From positions 123,706,938-123,770,937 of the forward strand of contig CM035806.1 of the NCBI GenBank assembly GCA_020466095.1: a DNA stretch of 64,000 bases. Reading direction: 5' to 3'. Below, in pieces: positions 30,362 through 41,143 of this stretch. This DNA comes from Chlorops oryzae. Its lineage: Eukaryota > Arthropoda > Insecta > Diptera > Chloropidae. The notes under the pieces are model-generated. The model was not told where the DNA came from. It ran no database searches and was given only the letters and a program-made list of their open reading frames with translations. Within the stretch, counting starts at the first letter, position 1. Each line of letters begins with the position of its first letter. Position numbers and translations under genes: made by a program.

Positions 30362-31660
30362 AAGACTGTCCCAGAAATAACTGTCCTTTTGATTTTTTTT
30401 TATTGCAAAAAAACCAATGATGTTTTTTTAAAAATTCTTTCAGTTTATTATTAAGTGAACATTAAAAAATAAATAAAATTTTTAATTACACTGAAAAAAA
30501 TACACTTAAAAAATATTATACACTTTTTTATAAAGGTCCTCCATTAGGTTTTTTACCGACCTTTCGTTTACCTTAGTGTATGCCCGACGCCATTTATGTC
30601 GAAATATTTCGATGTTCTTCGCAGTTTGTTTGGTCTTCCCAAGGATCCTTTTCATTAAAACCCAATATTTTTCGATTGGACGAAGTTCGGGGCAATTCGG
30701 AGGATTTGCTTCTCTTGGTACCACAGTGACATTATTGGCTTGGTACCAATCCATCGTTCTCTGGGCGTAGTGAGATGTTGCTAGGTCAGGCCAAAATAGT
30801 ACTGAACTTTGGTGTTGACGTATAAAAGGTAGCAAACGCCGGTCCAGACACCCCCTGATGTAAATTTCGGTGTTGATTGTGCGATCCGTCACAAATTCCT
30901 TACTTCGAAGGCCACATTTGCAAATGGCCTGCCACACCATGTATTTCTTTGGAAATTTAGTATGTTTTTCGGTGGTAAATTTAGAGGATGCTCCGCCCCT
31001 TCTAACCGCAGTATAATATCCGTGTCCAGGTAACTGCTTGAAATCCGCTTTGCAATACGTTTCATCGTTCATGATCACGCAATCAAATTTGGGCAGGTAA
31101 TCGCGATACAGTTTTCGAGCCCTTCTCTTGGCTTCGGCGTCCTTTTCTTCTGACCTATCAGGTACTTTTTGTACCTTATAGCTCCTTAGGTTGTAAATTT
31201 TTTTAATCCGTTGAACACTTGACTTCGATGTTCCCGCTTTTGCTGCCATATCACGAACCGAAGTGCCTGGATTCTGAGTAAACAGCCGCTTAACATTCTG
31301 GGCCACCGCTTGGTTCGCTGGACCACTTTTTCTCCCTGATCCTGGTGTTTTTGATGAAGGGGTAAGCTGTCTGTATCGTTTTATGGTCCTACCGACAGTT
31401 TTTTCGAACACGCCAACTTCTTTAGCGATCTTTGTGTACGTGGTGTTTGGATTTTCCAGGTGTTTGTAAATAATTGCTTTCCGCTTTTCTTCTTGTTGAG
31501 ACGACATCTTTTCAGTAGCTCTTTTATTTTACGAATGGGTATTTTTTTTTAATCTGCAATATTTATACTTTATTTAGGTACCAAATATGTTGCTATAGAG
31601 CTTACACTTTTTTATAAATAGCCTAAAAACAAAAGGACAGTTATTTCTGGGACAGTCCTT
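30362..31660 (-). mobile_element. ITm-type (DD37E) Tc1/mariner element
   Basis: About 30-bp inverted ends, AAGACTGTCCCAGAAATAAC plus TGTCCTTTTG on the left and the same with one extra G on the right (31630-31660). It encloses one full-length minus-strand transposase ORF. TA is present at the left flank but not clearly at the right. It lies within the right part of the 26053-31780 MITE. Confidence 0.85.
30506..31507 (-). CDS. Tc1/mariner-superfamily transposase, DD37E type
   Basis: A 333-aa intact ORF from ATG at 31507. Residues 1-105 hold two helix-turn-helix units (NTTYTKIAKEVGVFEKTVGR and TSVRDMAAKAGTSKSSVQRI) joined by a GSGRKSG-type basic hook, the usual paired DNA-binding domain. The catalytic triad can be read: D in VIMNDETY, D in FWPDLATSHYA, and E in ELRPIEKYW with 37 residues between the last two. 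This matches the ITm DD37E group known from dipterans. The enzyme cuts and pastes the element between TA sites in the nucleus. No frameshift or stop; start, length and ends fit, so it may be a recently active copy. The 3' UTR has an AT-rich palindrome near 30490-30520. Confidence is high for the superfamily and good for DD37E. Confidence 0.9.
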   Translation of the reverse strand: MSSQQEEKRKAIIYKHLENPNTTYTKIAKEVGVFEKTVGRTIKRYRQLTPSSKTPGSGRKSGPANQAVAQNVKRLFTQNPGTSVRDMAAKAGTSKSSVQRIKKIYNLRSYKVQKVPDRSEEKDAEAKRRARKLYRDYLPKFDCVIMNDETYCKADFKQLPGHGYYTAVRRGGASSKFTTEKHTKFPKKYMVWQAICKCGLRSKEFVTDRTINTEIYIRGCLDRRLLPFIRQHQSSVLFWPDLATSHYAQRTMDWYQANNVTVVPREANPPNCPELRPIEKYWVLMKRILGKTKQTAKNIEIFRHKWRRAYTKVNERSVKNLMEDLYKKVYNIF

Positions 31661-31780
31661 GAGTGGGAAACAGTAGAAACTATTATATTTACAGTAAAAC
31701 TTTTTGTATTTTACGTGGATTCTATTATATTTTTCTACGTCTTCCTATTGTAGAAACAACGATGCAAAATTTTTTCAGTG

Positions 31781-31868
31781 TAGTCATTTTTCTAGTCTGC
31801 TTACCCATTACGCCGTCTACGCCGAATTGAAATGAATGACTTTTTTTCGTTTATAAGTTTATCTTGAT
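31781..31868 (-). repeat. SINE of tRNA-Ser(AGA) type, second part (head)
   Basis: The minus-strand head GGCGTAGACGGCGTAATGGG and GTAAGCAGACTAG completes the SINE interrupted at 26052. The preceding CAAGATAAACTTATAAACGA matches the other copy (near 27180). Confidence 0.65.
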
Positions 31869-32063
31869 TCTCGCGCTTTTATCGTATTTTGCGTTCGATT
31901 CGAAGAGAAAATGCGATAAGAATTCGTAACGTTTGCAACGAGCTCGCCTCGAGCTCGCTTTTTTATCGTGGAATTCATAAGAGTCTTGCCGACGACGGCA
32001 CCCTGAAAGGGATTTTGAAGTTTTGTTGATTTTTCGATAGGCATCTAAAAACACTGTAGGGAC

Positions 32064-34912
32064 GACTTTTTTTTTTAAATTTTTTTTTTTTTTTTATTTA
32101 TTTATTTGAAATGTTGAATCCTACACAAGAAGACAAGGTCTTAAAATTAGTGTAGGTGATGCAAAGGAATTAGAAAGAAAAAATTTCATTAGAAAGAAAG
32201 AAAGAGTAAGAAGAGAAAAGGAATATGTGCAGATATCTACATAATGCAATAAAAGTAATTTAATTTATAAGCTTAAAATGTAGAGTGGAATTTCATACAT
32301 ATATGAAGAAAAATAACAATCAATAACTTAAATGCTAAGTACTCTCAAGAAAACTTTTTGCCAATTTTTTAAACTTAACGACGTTTGCTGTAAACTGAAT
32401 ATTCGATGGTAGTGAGTTTCAGAGCTGCACAGAGAAAAGAAAAAAATGCCTTTCAGATAAACGCAAGCGATGCCAAAAGGGACTAATATCGAGGTTGCGA
32501 GGAGAGTGGGTGAATCTTAGCTTGCTGTACAAATAAGAGGGTTCTCTTGTATATATTATACGATGAAGAAATAGAACGGTTCGAAATTTAAGCAAATTTT
32601 TAAAGCTAAGACCAAATATTAGGCGACTATATTCAGACACATGGTCGGTTCTTCTAAGGTTAAAGATATACCTTGCTATGTTGTTAAAAGCTACATTCAG
32701 CTTTCTCATGTTTTCGTATTCGCAGTTAGCGAATATTTCGGCGCCATATAGCAGAACTGGTACAAGATATGTCTTTCCCAGGAGTAGGCGAATGTTTTGC
32801 GGAGTTTGGTTTTGCATGACCCATAAAGATCGGAGAAGACCGTAGACTTTAGCCGTAGCAGCGGAAATATGATTACTCCATGAAAGATTGCGGTTGAAGA
32901 TGATACCCAAATTTTTAGCTGATTCAGAAAATTCAATTACAGAACTGCCAAGTTTAATGTTAGGAGCATCAAAAAGATCAACAGGACGCTTGCCAATTAT
33001 GAGACACTTAGACTTTCTGGCATTGATCTCAAGAGAATTCTGAGATGCCCATACGTGCAGTTTTTCCAGATCATCGTTAAGGAATGAAATTCCCAGATTT
33101 AGCTCATTAAGTTTACACCTTTGGATAAGCTGCACATCATCAGCATACATATGGATATCGCAATTTTTCAATACAGAAGGAAGATCGTTGATATATGTGT
33201 TAAATAGCAAGGGGCCAAGAATTGATCCTTGAGGGACACCACTTGTCAGAGGCAGAAGTTTTGACTTAAAATCCCCAACACAAACAGATTGAGATCTTTC
33301 GGTTAAATATGACTTTAATAGGCCCGTTGCATAAGAAGAGAAGTTGAAATTTCGATTAAGTTTTAGACAGGCAATACTAGTATCAACTTTGTCAAAGGCC
33401 TTCGAATGATCGAGAAGACATAAAACAGAAACTTCATTGTTTTCAAGTGCAGCGCGAATATCCTCAACTACATTAATAATAACAGACACACAGCTACGAT
33501 TACGTCTGAAGCCTGACTGCTTATCTGTCAAAAGGGATCTTGATGATAAGTACTGAGTAATTTGGGTATGCATGATCCTTTCTAAAGCCTTTGACATGAA
33601 TGGCAAAATCGAGATAGGGCGGAATTCACCATTGTTCTTGGGAATAGGGATAACCCTCGCTCTTTTCCAGCAGATCGCAAACACGGACTTGGTTATTATG
33701 CTATTAAAGATGTGTGTGATCGTAGGTAGAATTTTGGGTAGGATTGCTAGGATGAATTTAGGAGGAATATCGTCCAGGCCGATCGCAAAGGATTTTATGC
33801 TCAAGATAGCTTCTACAACATCACAATCGTCAACGCAATAAAATGAAAATCCTTCATCATTTTCGATTAAAGCGGAGTTAGAGCCAATGTCCTTCGTTGC
33901 AGGCCGTGCGCATTGAGAGACGAAATGGGCATTTAATTCATCTACATTTATGTCAACGCCATCAGAACTATGGTGATTTTTATTACTTAGTCCCAAATTT
34001 TTAATAAGAGTCCAGGTTTGCTTGCCACCACGGGCATTACTAAATTGTTCCTTAAAATAATCAGATTTCAGCCTTTTTATATCATTCACTACCTTGTTTC
34101 TCACCTGCTTAAATTCCGCTAAAAAATCAGGAGTGCGATATCGTTTCCAGCGAGAGTAGGCAAGATCACGGCTCCGAATGAAATGAGCAATTTCGGCATT
34201 AAACCAGGGTTTATTCGCTAGTTTGTTTTGCCGAATTGTTTTTAATGGAACGAAATTATCAAAAAGAGAACGTATATTATTGTTAAAGAAATTGACTTGA
34301 TCATCAACCGAGACCATCCATCTCGTGGAGTGCCACTCGATGTTGTCTAAGGCGATTCCAAGGTCCGTGTAATTTATATTCCTGTAATCTCTGTATTGGA
34401 ATGTTGGAATTGCATGGTGTAGTTCAAAGTCATATGACAGAAAAATACAGTCATGCCTTGAAAACTGTGGTGGAGATACTTGATCATTTTTAATTATTTT
34501 CGATCGATTGTTAACATAAAAAACGTCTAGTAGGGAGCTATAGGACCTAGTGAAGTGTGTGGCAATGGAGGAATTTGAGGGCGTAAGACCAAGAGATGCC
34601 ATGGAATTAAGTATATAATTATCTTCGAAAATGTTAGAATTGAAATCTCCGGCTATTATAACCTCTGGGTACATGACTGAAATACGTTCCAATATACTGT
34701 TAACATGGCTAAAGTCAATGTTTCGGTTGGGTCGATATACACAACCCAAAAGTAGCTTACCACTGTCGCTGCGGATTTCTAAAAACAAAAACTCACATGT
34801 GCTGTCTGCTTCAGATTTCAGGAGGAGCTTGGTAGCAATTCCAGACCTGACAAAGATAGCAACACCTCCACCGTGACCATGCCTATCAGCGCGAAACAGT
34901 TTAAAGTTTTAG
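32064..34912 (-). mobile_element. 5'-truncated CR1/jockey-like LINE
   Basis: A minus-strand element with a 3' tail of A and AAAT repeats (32064-32108), a 3' UTR of about 310 bp and one long open frame. The 5' end stops inside the endonuclease domain at about 34908, next to foldback sequence (TTTTGAAAAGTCC at 34920), so it inserted into the outer foldback element by 5'-truncated retrotransposition. Confidence 0.8.
32419..34908 (-). CDS. LINE ORF2: endonuclease and reverse transcriptase
   Basis: An uninterrupted frame runs from the truncation point (RADRHGHGGGVAIFVRSGI) to a stop at 32419, about 830 codons; the internal ATG at 34788 is not a real start. The AP-endonuclease part shows GVYRPN-like GCVYRPNRNIDF and GDFNSN, then SRHDCIFLSYD. 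The reverse transcriptase shows RPISILPFMSKALERI, a LLDHSKAFDKV block, SGVPQGSILGPLLF and the catalytic MYADDVQLI. The C-terminal region is rich in His and Arg. It copies LINE RNA into DNA at a nicked target. CR1/jockey group is my assignment from the HMYADD and KAFD signatures. The ORF has no stops, so this copy is young apart from its truncation. Confidence 0.85.
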   Translation of the reverse strand, partial: NFKLFRADRHGHGGGVAIFVRSGIATKLLLKSEADSTCEFLFLEIRSDSGKLLLGCVYRPNRNIDFSHVNSILERISVMYPEVIIAGDFNSNIFEDNYILNSMASLGLTPSNSSIATHFTRSYSSLLDVFYVNNRSKIIKNDQVSPPQFSRHDCIFLSYDFELHHAIPTFQYRDYRNINYTDLGIALDNIEWHSTRWMVSVDDQVNFFNNNIRSLFDNFVPLKTIRQNKLANKPWFNAEIAHFIRSRDLAYSRWKRYRTPDFLAEFKQVRNKVVNDIKRLKSDYFKEQFSNARGGKQTWTLIKNLGLSNKNHHSSDGVDINVDELNAHFVSQCARPATKDIGSNSALIENDEGFSFYCVDDCDVVEAILSIKSFAIGLDDIPPKFILAILPKILPTITHIFNSIITKSVFAICWKRARVIPIPKNNGEFRPISILPFMSKALERIMHTQITQYLSSRSLLTDKQSGFRRNRSCVSVIINVVEDIRAALENNEVSVLCLLDHSKAFDKVDTSIACLKLNRNFNFSSYATGLLKSYLTERSQSVCVGDFKSKLLPLTSGVPQGSILGPLLFNTYINDLPSVLKNCDIHMYADDVQLIQRCKLNELNLGISFLNDDLEKLHVWASQNSLEINARKSKCLIIGKRPVDLFDAPNIKLGSSVIEFSESAKNLGIIFNRNLSWSNHISAATAKVYGLLRSLWVMQNQTPQNIRLLLGKTYLVPVLLYGAEIFANCEYENMRKLNVAFNNIARYIFNLRRTDHVSEYSRLIFGLSFKNLLKFRTVLFLHRIIYTREPSYLYSKLRFTHSPRNLDISPFWHRLRLSERHFFLFSVQL

Positions 34913-34987
34913 TTTTCTATTTTGAAAAGTCCTTGAAGGCTCACTGAAAAATGGCCCCAAACTGAGAATGAAAAAAGGCGCAAATGT

Positions 34988-37900
34988 AGTTAGGTTAGGT
35001 TTAACTGGGTGGCCTTTAAGACCGAGCATAGACCGCATGGGTCTCTAGCTGTGCCAGTACATGTTGATGCGATGTTGGAGAAAGTTTCTGTTTAGCCTTG
35101 GAGCATATAGTTTCCAAAGGCTTTAGATTTCTTCGGGAAGTTTAATATTCTTGACAGATTTTGTTCAGTCATACACTGCAGATCAATCAGCCATGGCTCG
35201 CCAAAGAAACCAAGTCTTGATCGTGTGAGAGCCGGGCAGTGGCATAGTACTTGTTCCACGGTTTCCTTTGCCCCCTGGTTCCAAACACCTCCGACAGAGG
35301 TCTGTGGGTGCTAAGTTCATACTAAACAGATGAGCACCCAGCAGGCAATGTCCTGTTATCACCTGAACTAATATCCTGCAGTCCGCTCGCAAAAGTTGCA
35401 ATAGCAATTCTGTGTTATTCCTTTTGTACGAGTTCCATAGTATTTTCGTGTGTCTGCACGTTGGGGTATTGCGCCATCTTCGTTCGGCAGATCTAATAAG
35501 CTGTTCATTTAGGTTGTACTTGACGGACGCTAGTGGAGAGGGCACCTCATCCGAAACTTCAGGGAGGGTAGCTCCTTCCTTAGCTAATTCGTCCGCTTTC
35601 TCATTGCCCTCGACTCCCGTATAAGCACGGACCCAGAGAATTTGCACTTTTCTGCTTCCTCCAAGTCTGTTGAGGGCGTTCCTAGACTCCAACACGAGTT
35701 TGGATTTGATAACACCAGATACTAGAGCTTTGATTGCTGCTTGGCTATCTATATGAATATTAATTAGGCTGTTACGAGTTTCTGCCATTAGTGCGAGTTT
35801 TGCCGCTTCACCTGCCGCGAAGATCTCAGCAGTAATCAGGTAGTCTGAAGAGTCGCTCAATTCTGAGCTCGTGGCAGTAGACAGCGGCTCCTACTCCCAT
35901 CGCCATCTTCGATCCGTCTGTGTAAAAATTGAAGACTTCACCCTGGTGGGCTACTTGCTCCATGAGTTCTGTATCAGTGGTAGCTTTGAATCGTCTTCTT
36001 AGATTTGATTGTGGGGTGACATAGTCACGTTCCCCCGCGAATTCTTCGCCAAGAGAGCTGTGTCCATAGCTTCTCTTCTTGAATTGCCCCGAAGCAGTGG
36101 GCCGCATTGCAGCTTTCTTTGCTGCAAAAGCAGCTTCAAGGTCCAGGGGTGGTAAGTGAAGTAGTACATCTAGGGCTTTGCTTGGAGTGGTCTTCAAAGC
36201 CCCTGTGACGCTGAGTGTAGCGCCTCGTTGTACCTATTCCAGCATCCTTGAGTTTGCCTTCTTGTTTAACGCCGTCCACCATACCAGAACTCCGTATAAA
36301 AGGATAGGTCTGGCCACGGCTGTGTATGCCCAGTGAGTAAGTGAAGGCCTTAGCCCCCATGTTTTGCCTAGCAATTTCTTGCAGGCATAAAGAGCACTAT
36401 AAGCTTTCTTCACTCTTTCTTCGGTATTCCGCTTCCAGGAGAGTTTACTGTCTAGTACTAATCCCAGGTATTTCGCACGTGTTTTGAGCGGTACGATGTC
36501 TCCCCCTAGCCTTATGGGGGGTATCGGTGGAATATTATACCTCCTAGTGAAGAGTACAGGTTCCGTTTTTTGAGCGTTGATTGAGAGTTCCACTGAGGTG
36601 GCCCAAGCATATACATCGTTCAGTGCTAGCTTCATGAGGTACCTCAAAGTGTTGTTGCAGCGGCCTGCGACTAGGATAAAGAGGTCATCCGCGTACGCAG
36701 TAGTGTTTAGCCTCTTCTCGTTGAGTTTTATAAGTAGTCTGTTAACCACTAAGTTCCACAGCAGTGGGGACAGTACCCCTCCCTGTGGTGTACCCCTGCT
36801 GGTTTGTCTGAAAGTTGAGGACCCCGTTATTCTACGGCAATAAACCTTCGGGCTAGGACACTGCCTATCCATTGTCTCGTTGCTGGACAAATCTCTAGTT
36901 CGTAGAGCTCCCTCAAAATGGCTTCAAATGTCACATTATTGAAGGCTACCTCTATGTCTAGAAAGGCTCCCAGCGTGTATTCTTTTCGTTCCAGTGTCGT
37001 CTCAATTGATCCCACCACCGAGTGCAGGGCCGTCTCCACCGACTTGCCCTTTGTGTATGCGTGTTGATCCCTGGACAGAGAATTGTTAGGGCTCTCTCTG
37101 ATCCACGATTCGATGACCCTCTCTATGATTTTTAGAAGGAATGATGTCAGACTGATCGGCCTGTAGTCCTTGGCCGTGCAGTGACCGCTTCTACCTGCTT
37201 TTGGTATGAATGCGACTTCTGCGACTCTCCAGGGTTCAGGTACATAGTTCAGTTCTAGGCATCCCCTGTAGATGGTCAGTAGCCATGATGCAATGGTGTA
37301 TTTTGCCTTTTGAATCATGGCCGGAATTATTTTGTGCCTACCCGGGGACTTTTACGGGTCGAACGAGTCAATTGCCCAGTAGAGTCTTTGTCTCGTCAGG
37401 AGGACTGTTTTTACAGGCATCCTGTGATGTTTTTAGGTCCGAGCTCTCGGCTCTCTGGGAATTGCGCCTCCAGCAGAGCATCAAGAGAGCCTCTGGCGCT
37501 GTCCGTCCATTCACCATTTTGTCGCTTTATGAGCCCCGGCGAGGTTGTTGACCTTGCAAGCAGCTTCCTTAACCTGGACAGTTCCGGGACCCCCTCAATG
37601 CGGCCAAAGAAGTCCTTCCACGAGTCCCTCTTAGTGGCCTTATTTGCAGCCTTGAATAGCCGGCGCACATCCCTGTATTCCCCCCAACATTCTGCACAGT
37701 CAACTACCTTGGCCAACTTGAACTTCTCTTTAGCCTCACGCCAACCACTCGTTCCACCAGGGGGGCTTGGATTTAGACCTGGGCCTAGTAAGGGGGCAAG
37801 CTATTTTAAAATTCTTCACTGAAAGATCTACAAGATATTTGAGGGAGTATTCAATGTCCTCCCTCGTCCCTGTCCTACACTTCCGAGAAAATTTATCCTT

Positions 37901-40018
37901 CATAAGTTCCCTATACAGCTCCCAGTTTGTTTTCCTGGGATTCTTGTACGAGAGTCTTTTTCGGTTCAGAGATAAAAAGAGAAATGGATGTAAGAGTGAT
38001 CAGAGAGGTATAGCTGATCCAGCACCCTCCACTCATCTATCACTGTGTTACAATCCGTGTAAAGAGATATATCGAGTACATTTTCAGAGGTAGGACCTTT
38101 GTATGTAGGATCCTCCCCTCTGTTGGCAATAGCTAGTTTGAAAGTAAGAATAAAGTGGAGAAGTGACTCACCCCGTTCATTTATGTCCTTGCTTCCCCAC
38201 ACCGTATGATGAGCATTTGCGTCTGCGCCTATAACCATCTTCCAGCACCTTTCAGAGGCTTCTTCCACCATTCTGCAAAGGTGTGCTGGGGGTGCATCGT
38301 CCACATGGGGCAGGTATGCAGATGCGACGATAATCGGTTCGCCCTCATCTTCTTCGCAAGCCACCACTGTGAGATCATCATTACTATAGTTAGTAAGAAG
38401 ATATGCATTAATGTCTTTCTTAACTAAGACCGCAGTACGAGTTCTACATACCGTTTTACCGAAGAAAACGTGGAAACGACGTGACTTCAGTCCACAGACC
38501 TGGTTACTACCAGAGATCCATGGCTCCTGAACCAAAGCCACGTCGTACTTACCCTCCTCGAGGGTTCGATGTAGCTCGGCGGACGCCGAGCAGCTATGCT
38601 GCAGGTTTATCTGCAGACAACGCAGCTTGGTCTGCTTGTTGTTCTGCACCATCCAGCATCTACACCTCTCCGCCCGCCGTTGTACCGGTGTTCCCGACAC
38701 TAAGTTTCGAGGCAGCCGCGGCGAGCTATTCCAGGTCCCGCTCCACTTCGCCCTCCTCCAGCGTGTTTTTATTTAGGTCCTTCGGGTGCCGTTTCTTAAG
38801 ACGTAGAAACACGCTCCCGATCCCCCAGGCCATCTTGCCAAATCTGGGGTATAGGATGTCCTCAGTCCTCTTACTAATTTGGAGGATGTAGTTCTGCCCC
38901 CGTCTTGGGTTACGGGCTTCCCTACGTGCAGGATCCTCCAATCGTCAGTAGGTACCTCCGGGTTTTGCTTCTGTAGTAGCTTCAGGGCAGCCTCCGGTTT
39001 CACCTTGCGAGGTATCAGTAGCTTCGCCTTCGGCACACTCGGGATGGCGCTTATGTCAGCGATTTGGAGCTTTGCTCCCTTCCACAGCCCTGTCAGACCA
39101 GGTACTAACCCCTTAATCCAGCACAGGGTTGGTTAATCATTGCATTTGACGATTTTCACGCCGTTGAACCAGCCGGCACCGTCAAAGGAGGGCACAGGCT
39201 GATCCGGCGAGGCTTCCATCCTTGCAACGAGCAGCTCTATCAGCTTCAACTTCACTGCCTTTCACTGCTCCACCGTCATCTGCCCCAAGGGATTGTTGGT
39301 GTCGAGGAGTGCCACGGTCAAATGCCTTTTGGCCACATCGCTGCTTCTTGCAGCCACCTTCGAAGTCGAAGGTGCACCATCCTTCTTGGGAGGTACTTCG
39401 CCCTTGGACCTAGGTCTTTTCGAGGCCGGTGAATCCGCTTCTGAGGACCGCTGCCTTTTGTCAGCAATTTTCCTTGCTACCCCCTTCTCTACTTTGTTTG
39501 CAAAGGCAGGATTGGTAGCAGCGAACTTAGCCTTGCTGTCAAAATGCAGACGGCCCTTTTCGACGGTCTCCCGCGCCCACTTCAACCTCTCGGTCTCTTC
39601 TTTTGATAGGTTCCGATCCCTCTAGCCTAGCAGCGATCTTGAGGCCGGCTTTATAGTCCGCGAGTGCTTTTCGTCCCTCCTTAGTTGGCCTGAGTCTGGG
39701 CCCGTTCCTACTAGGGAAACTGGCACCCATACACGACCGGGGGGAGCCCAAAAGCGCATCCTCTTCAGCGGTGTTCATCGATTTGATGCTTTCGGAGTCC
39801 GTATCTCCGTCGACAACTGCACTCCTTTGCATCCTTTTAGGATTTTTCGCAGTGATATCTCCTCCGCTGCAACCTTCTGCCATTGAAAGCGTGGTTTGAC
39901 CGCTGGCGACGCAGCTTATAGTTTCGCCGCGCCCGCCGGTAGTGGCAGTCACAACTCCTACCGACTTTTGGGTAGGGTGGGACCCTTACAGCTGAATCCT
40001 ATCCGGAGGCCAGATAGG
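34988..40018 (-). pseudogene. LOA-type LINE with RNase H, decayed
   Basis: Minus strand. 5' region 39952-39540: an ORF1-like charged segment. About 39136-38720: a gag-like domain (LLIPRKVKPEAALKLLQKQN; DUF4780-like, with low confidence). 38700-37966: endonuclease (LRCLQINLQHSCSAS, LVQEPWI, GADANAHHTVWGS). 37716-36234: reverse transcriptase in three frames (AEVAFIPKAGR, YRPISLTSFLLKIIERV, GTPQGGVLSPLLWN, TAYADDLFIL). 36197-35183: RNase H (NFYTDGSKM, HIDSQAAIKAL, WVRAYTGVEGNEKADELAKE) and a Cys-rich knuckle. Frameshifts or stops lie near 39040, 37966, 37400, 36830 and 36140. A conserved Gly in 'LDIEGAFNNV' reads Val. The 3' end carries AACCTAACCTAAC. LOA/I-group by the presence of RNase H; non-functional. 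Confidence 0.85.
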
Positions 40019-40927
40019 GCTGGTTTTTGAGAAGGTTTTACTCCTCCATCACTTTGCAACAATTACTTCTATTGAAAGGACTGATGAAGATTTTTCTGAG
40101 CGCAGGGATATATTGCACCACTTAGAATTTTTTAGGTCGAGAAAAACCATATTAGAAGAGTTGGGAGTAAAAATGGTTAGCCAGTTTCCCTTGGACCCCA
40201 TGCATTTTCCTGATTTAGGAGTAACAAGGAAAATGTTGTGTAGCATATTGAAAAACCAAACTAATTTCCATTTATCTCCAAAAAGCAAAAGTGAAATATC
40301 AACACGGCTAATTTCTTTATCGCAATTTATGCCTGGCGAATTCGCTCGCAAGCCAAGAAGCTTAGAAGAGGTATATTTATGGAAGGCTACTGAGTTTAGG
40401 CAGTTCATCCTCTATACGGGTGTAGTAGTTGTTAAAAACATTATGCATGAAGACATGTATTACCATTTCCTATTATTGCATTGTGCGTATAGATTCCTTT
40501 CGTCAAAAAAAAGTTTTCGAGTTAATTTAGAAGTGGCCGAAAAGTTATTACAAGATTTTGTCAAGTTTTTCCTAACATTTACTTCCCAAAAACTGTTACA
40601 TACAATGTCACAAAATTCTTCACATTGCTAAAACTGTTAAAGATTTCACTGCATATAAATTCGAAAATTATCTTCAAGAAATTAAAACAAAAGTAAGAAA
40701 GCCCACTTACATCCTTGAACAACTTATGAAGCATTCTGCTCAGCAATCTTTTTTCCCCGATAAGAAACAATATCGTTTTAAGTTTGACAGATATGGAGAA
40801 ATTATTGCATTTGAGAACGAAGCTTTCAAACTGACTTTGCGTCAACCCAACAATTACTGCCGTATACGTGAATCAGTTCACATCAAAATAACAGGATTCA
40901 AAGAATGTAATGGAAAAAATTTGTTAT
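40019..40927 (+). pseudogene. transposase-like ORF (FPLDPMH family), broken
   Basis: A frame open from the LOA junction (FEKVLLLHHFATITSIERTD) runs through FPLDPMHFPDLGVTRKML, ARKPRSLEEVYLWKATEFRQ and FILYTG to a stop at 40631. Coding similarity then resumes in other frames (KFENYLQEIKTKVRKPTYIL, 40650-40930; then PLDAIYYKLVCLPFENSFVL at 41040-41125). The segment order matches a widespread family of large insect ORFs with D-MH and KATEFRQF(L)LYTG blocks that I associate with DNA transposons (Transposase_21-like, tentative). The LOA insertion removed the 5' part. At least two frame changes show it is dead. Confidence 0.55.
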
Positions 40928-41143
40928 AGGGAAACGATTTTTAGAAATACAAAATTTTTTCGTCGAGCCAATGCATTCCATGTCAGAACTAGGAATAGTT
41001 GTTGCTTCTCGTGAAATGTCAGAACAAGAAGAATTTTTTCCTTTAGATGCTATTTATTATAAACTTGTTTGTTTACCCTTTGAAAACTCATTCGTATTGA
41101 TTCCAATCGCTCATAATTTAAACTAAATCGATTTACAGAGAAA

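Larger units (their letters stand above)
26053..31780. mobile_element. MITE with CACT(C/G)AAAAAATT ends, TA duplication, expanded by nested insertions
   Basis: The left end CACTCAAAAAATT and the right end AATTTTTTCAGTG are inverted, with TA on both sides (26051-26052 and 31781-31782), and the element splits the SINE exactly. Its left arm carries repeated CATAGGAACTACGAT phrases and GTAGAATCTATTATAT, which returns inverted on the right. Nested inside are a tRNA-like cassette, a LINE 3' end, a foldback copy and a mariner-like element. Stripped of these it would be well under 1 kb. Confidence 0.7.
23654..34985. mobile_element. outer foldback-like element (CCCAATAA family), broken by nested insertions
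   Basis: The left end CCCAATAAGCACAACGAGTT followed by repeated TCGAATTCGAATT and three GCGGCGAGTGTTC blocks matches the left end of the intact copy at 26643 nearly base for base. Collinear pieces continue at 25793-26052, 31781-32045 and about 34912-34985, in the order expected from the intact copy. Between them lie a GGTCA transposon (23920-25788), a CACTSAAAAA MITE (26053-31780) and a LINE (about 32064-34912). The right half is missing: a LOA LINE follows at 34988. The left flank is TGA, not TA, so the duplication of this copy cannot be confirmed. Confidence 0.65.
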
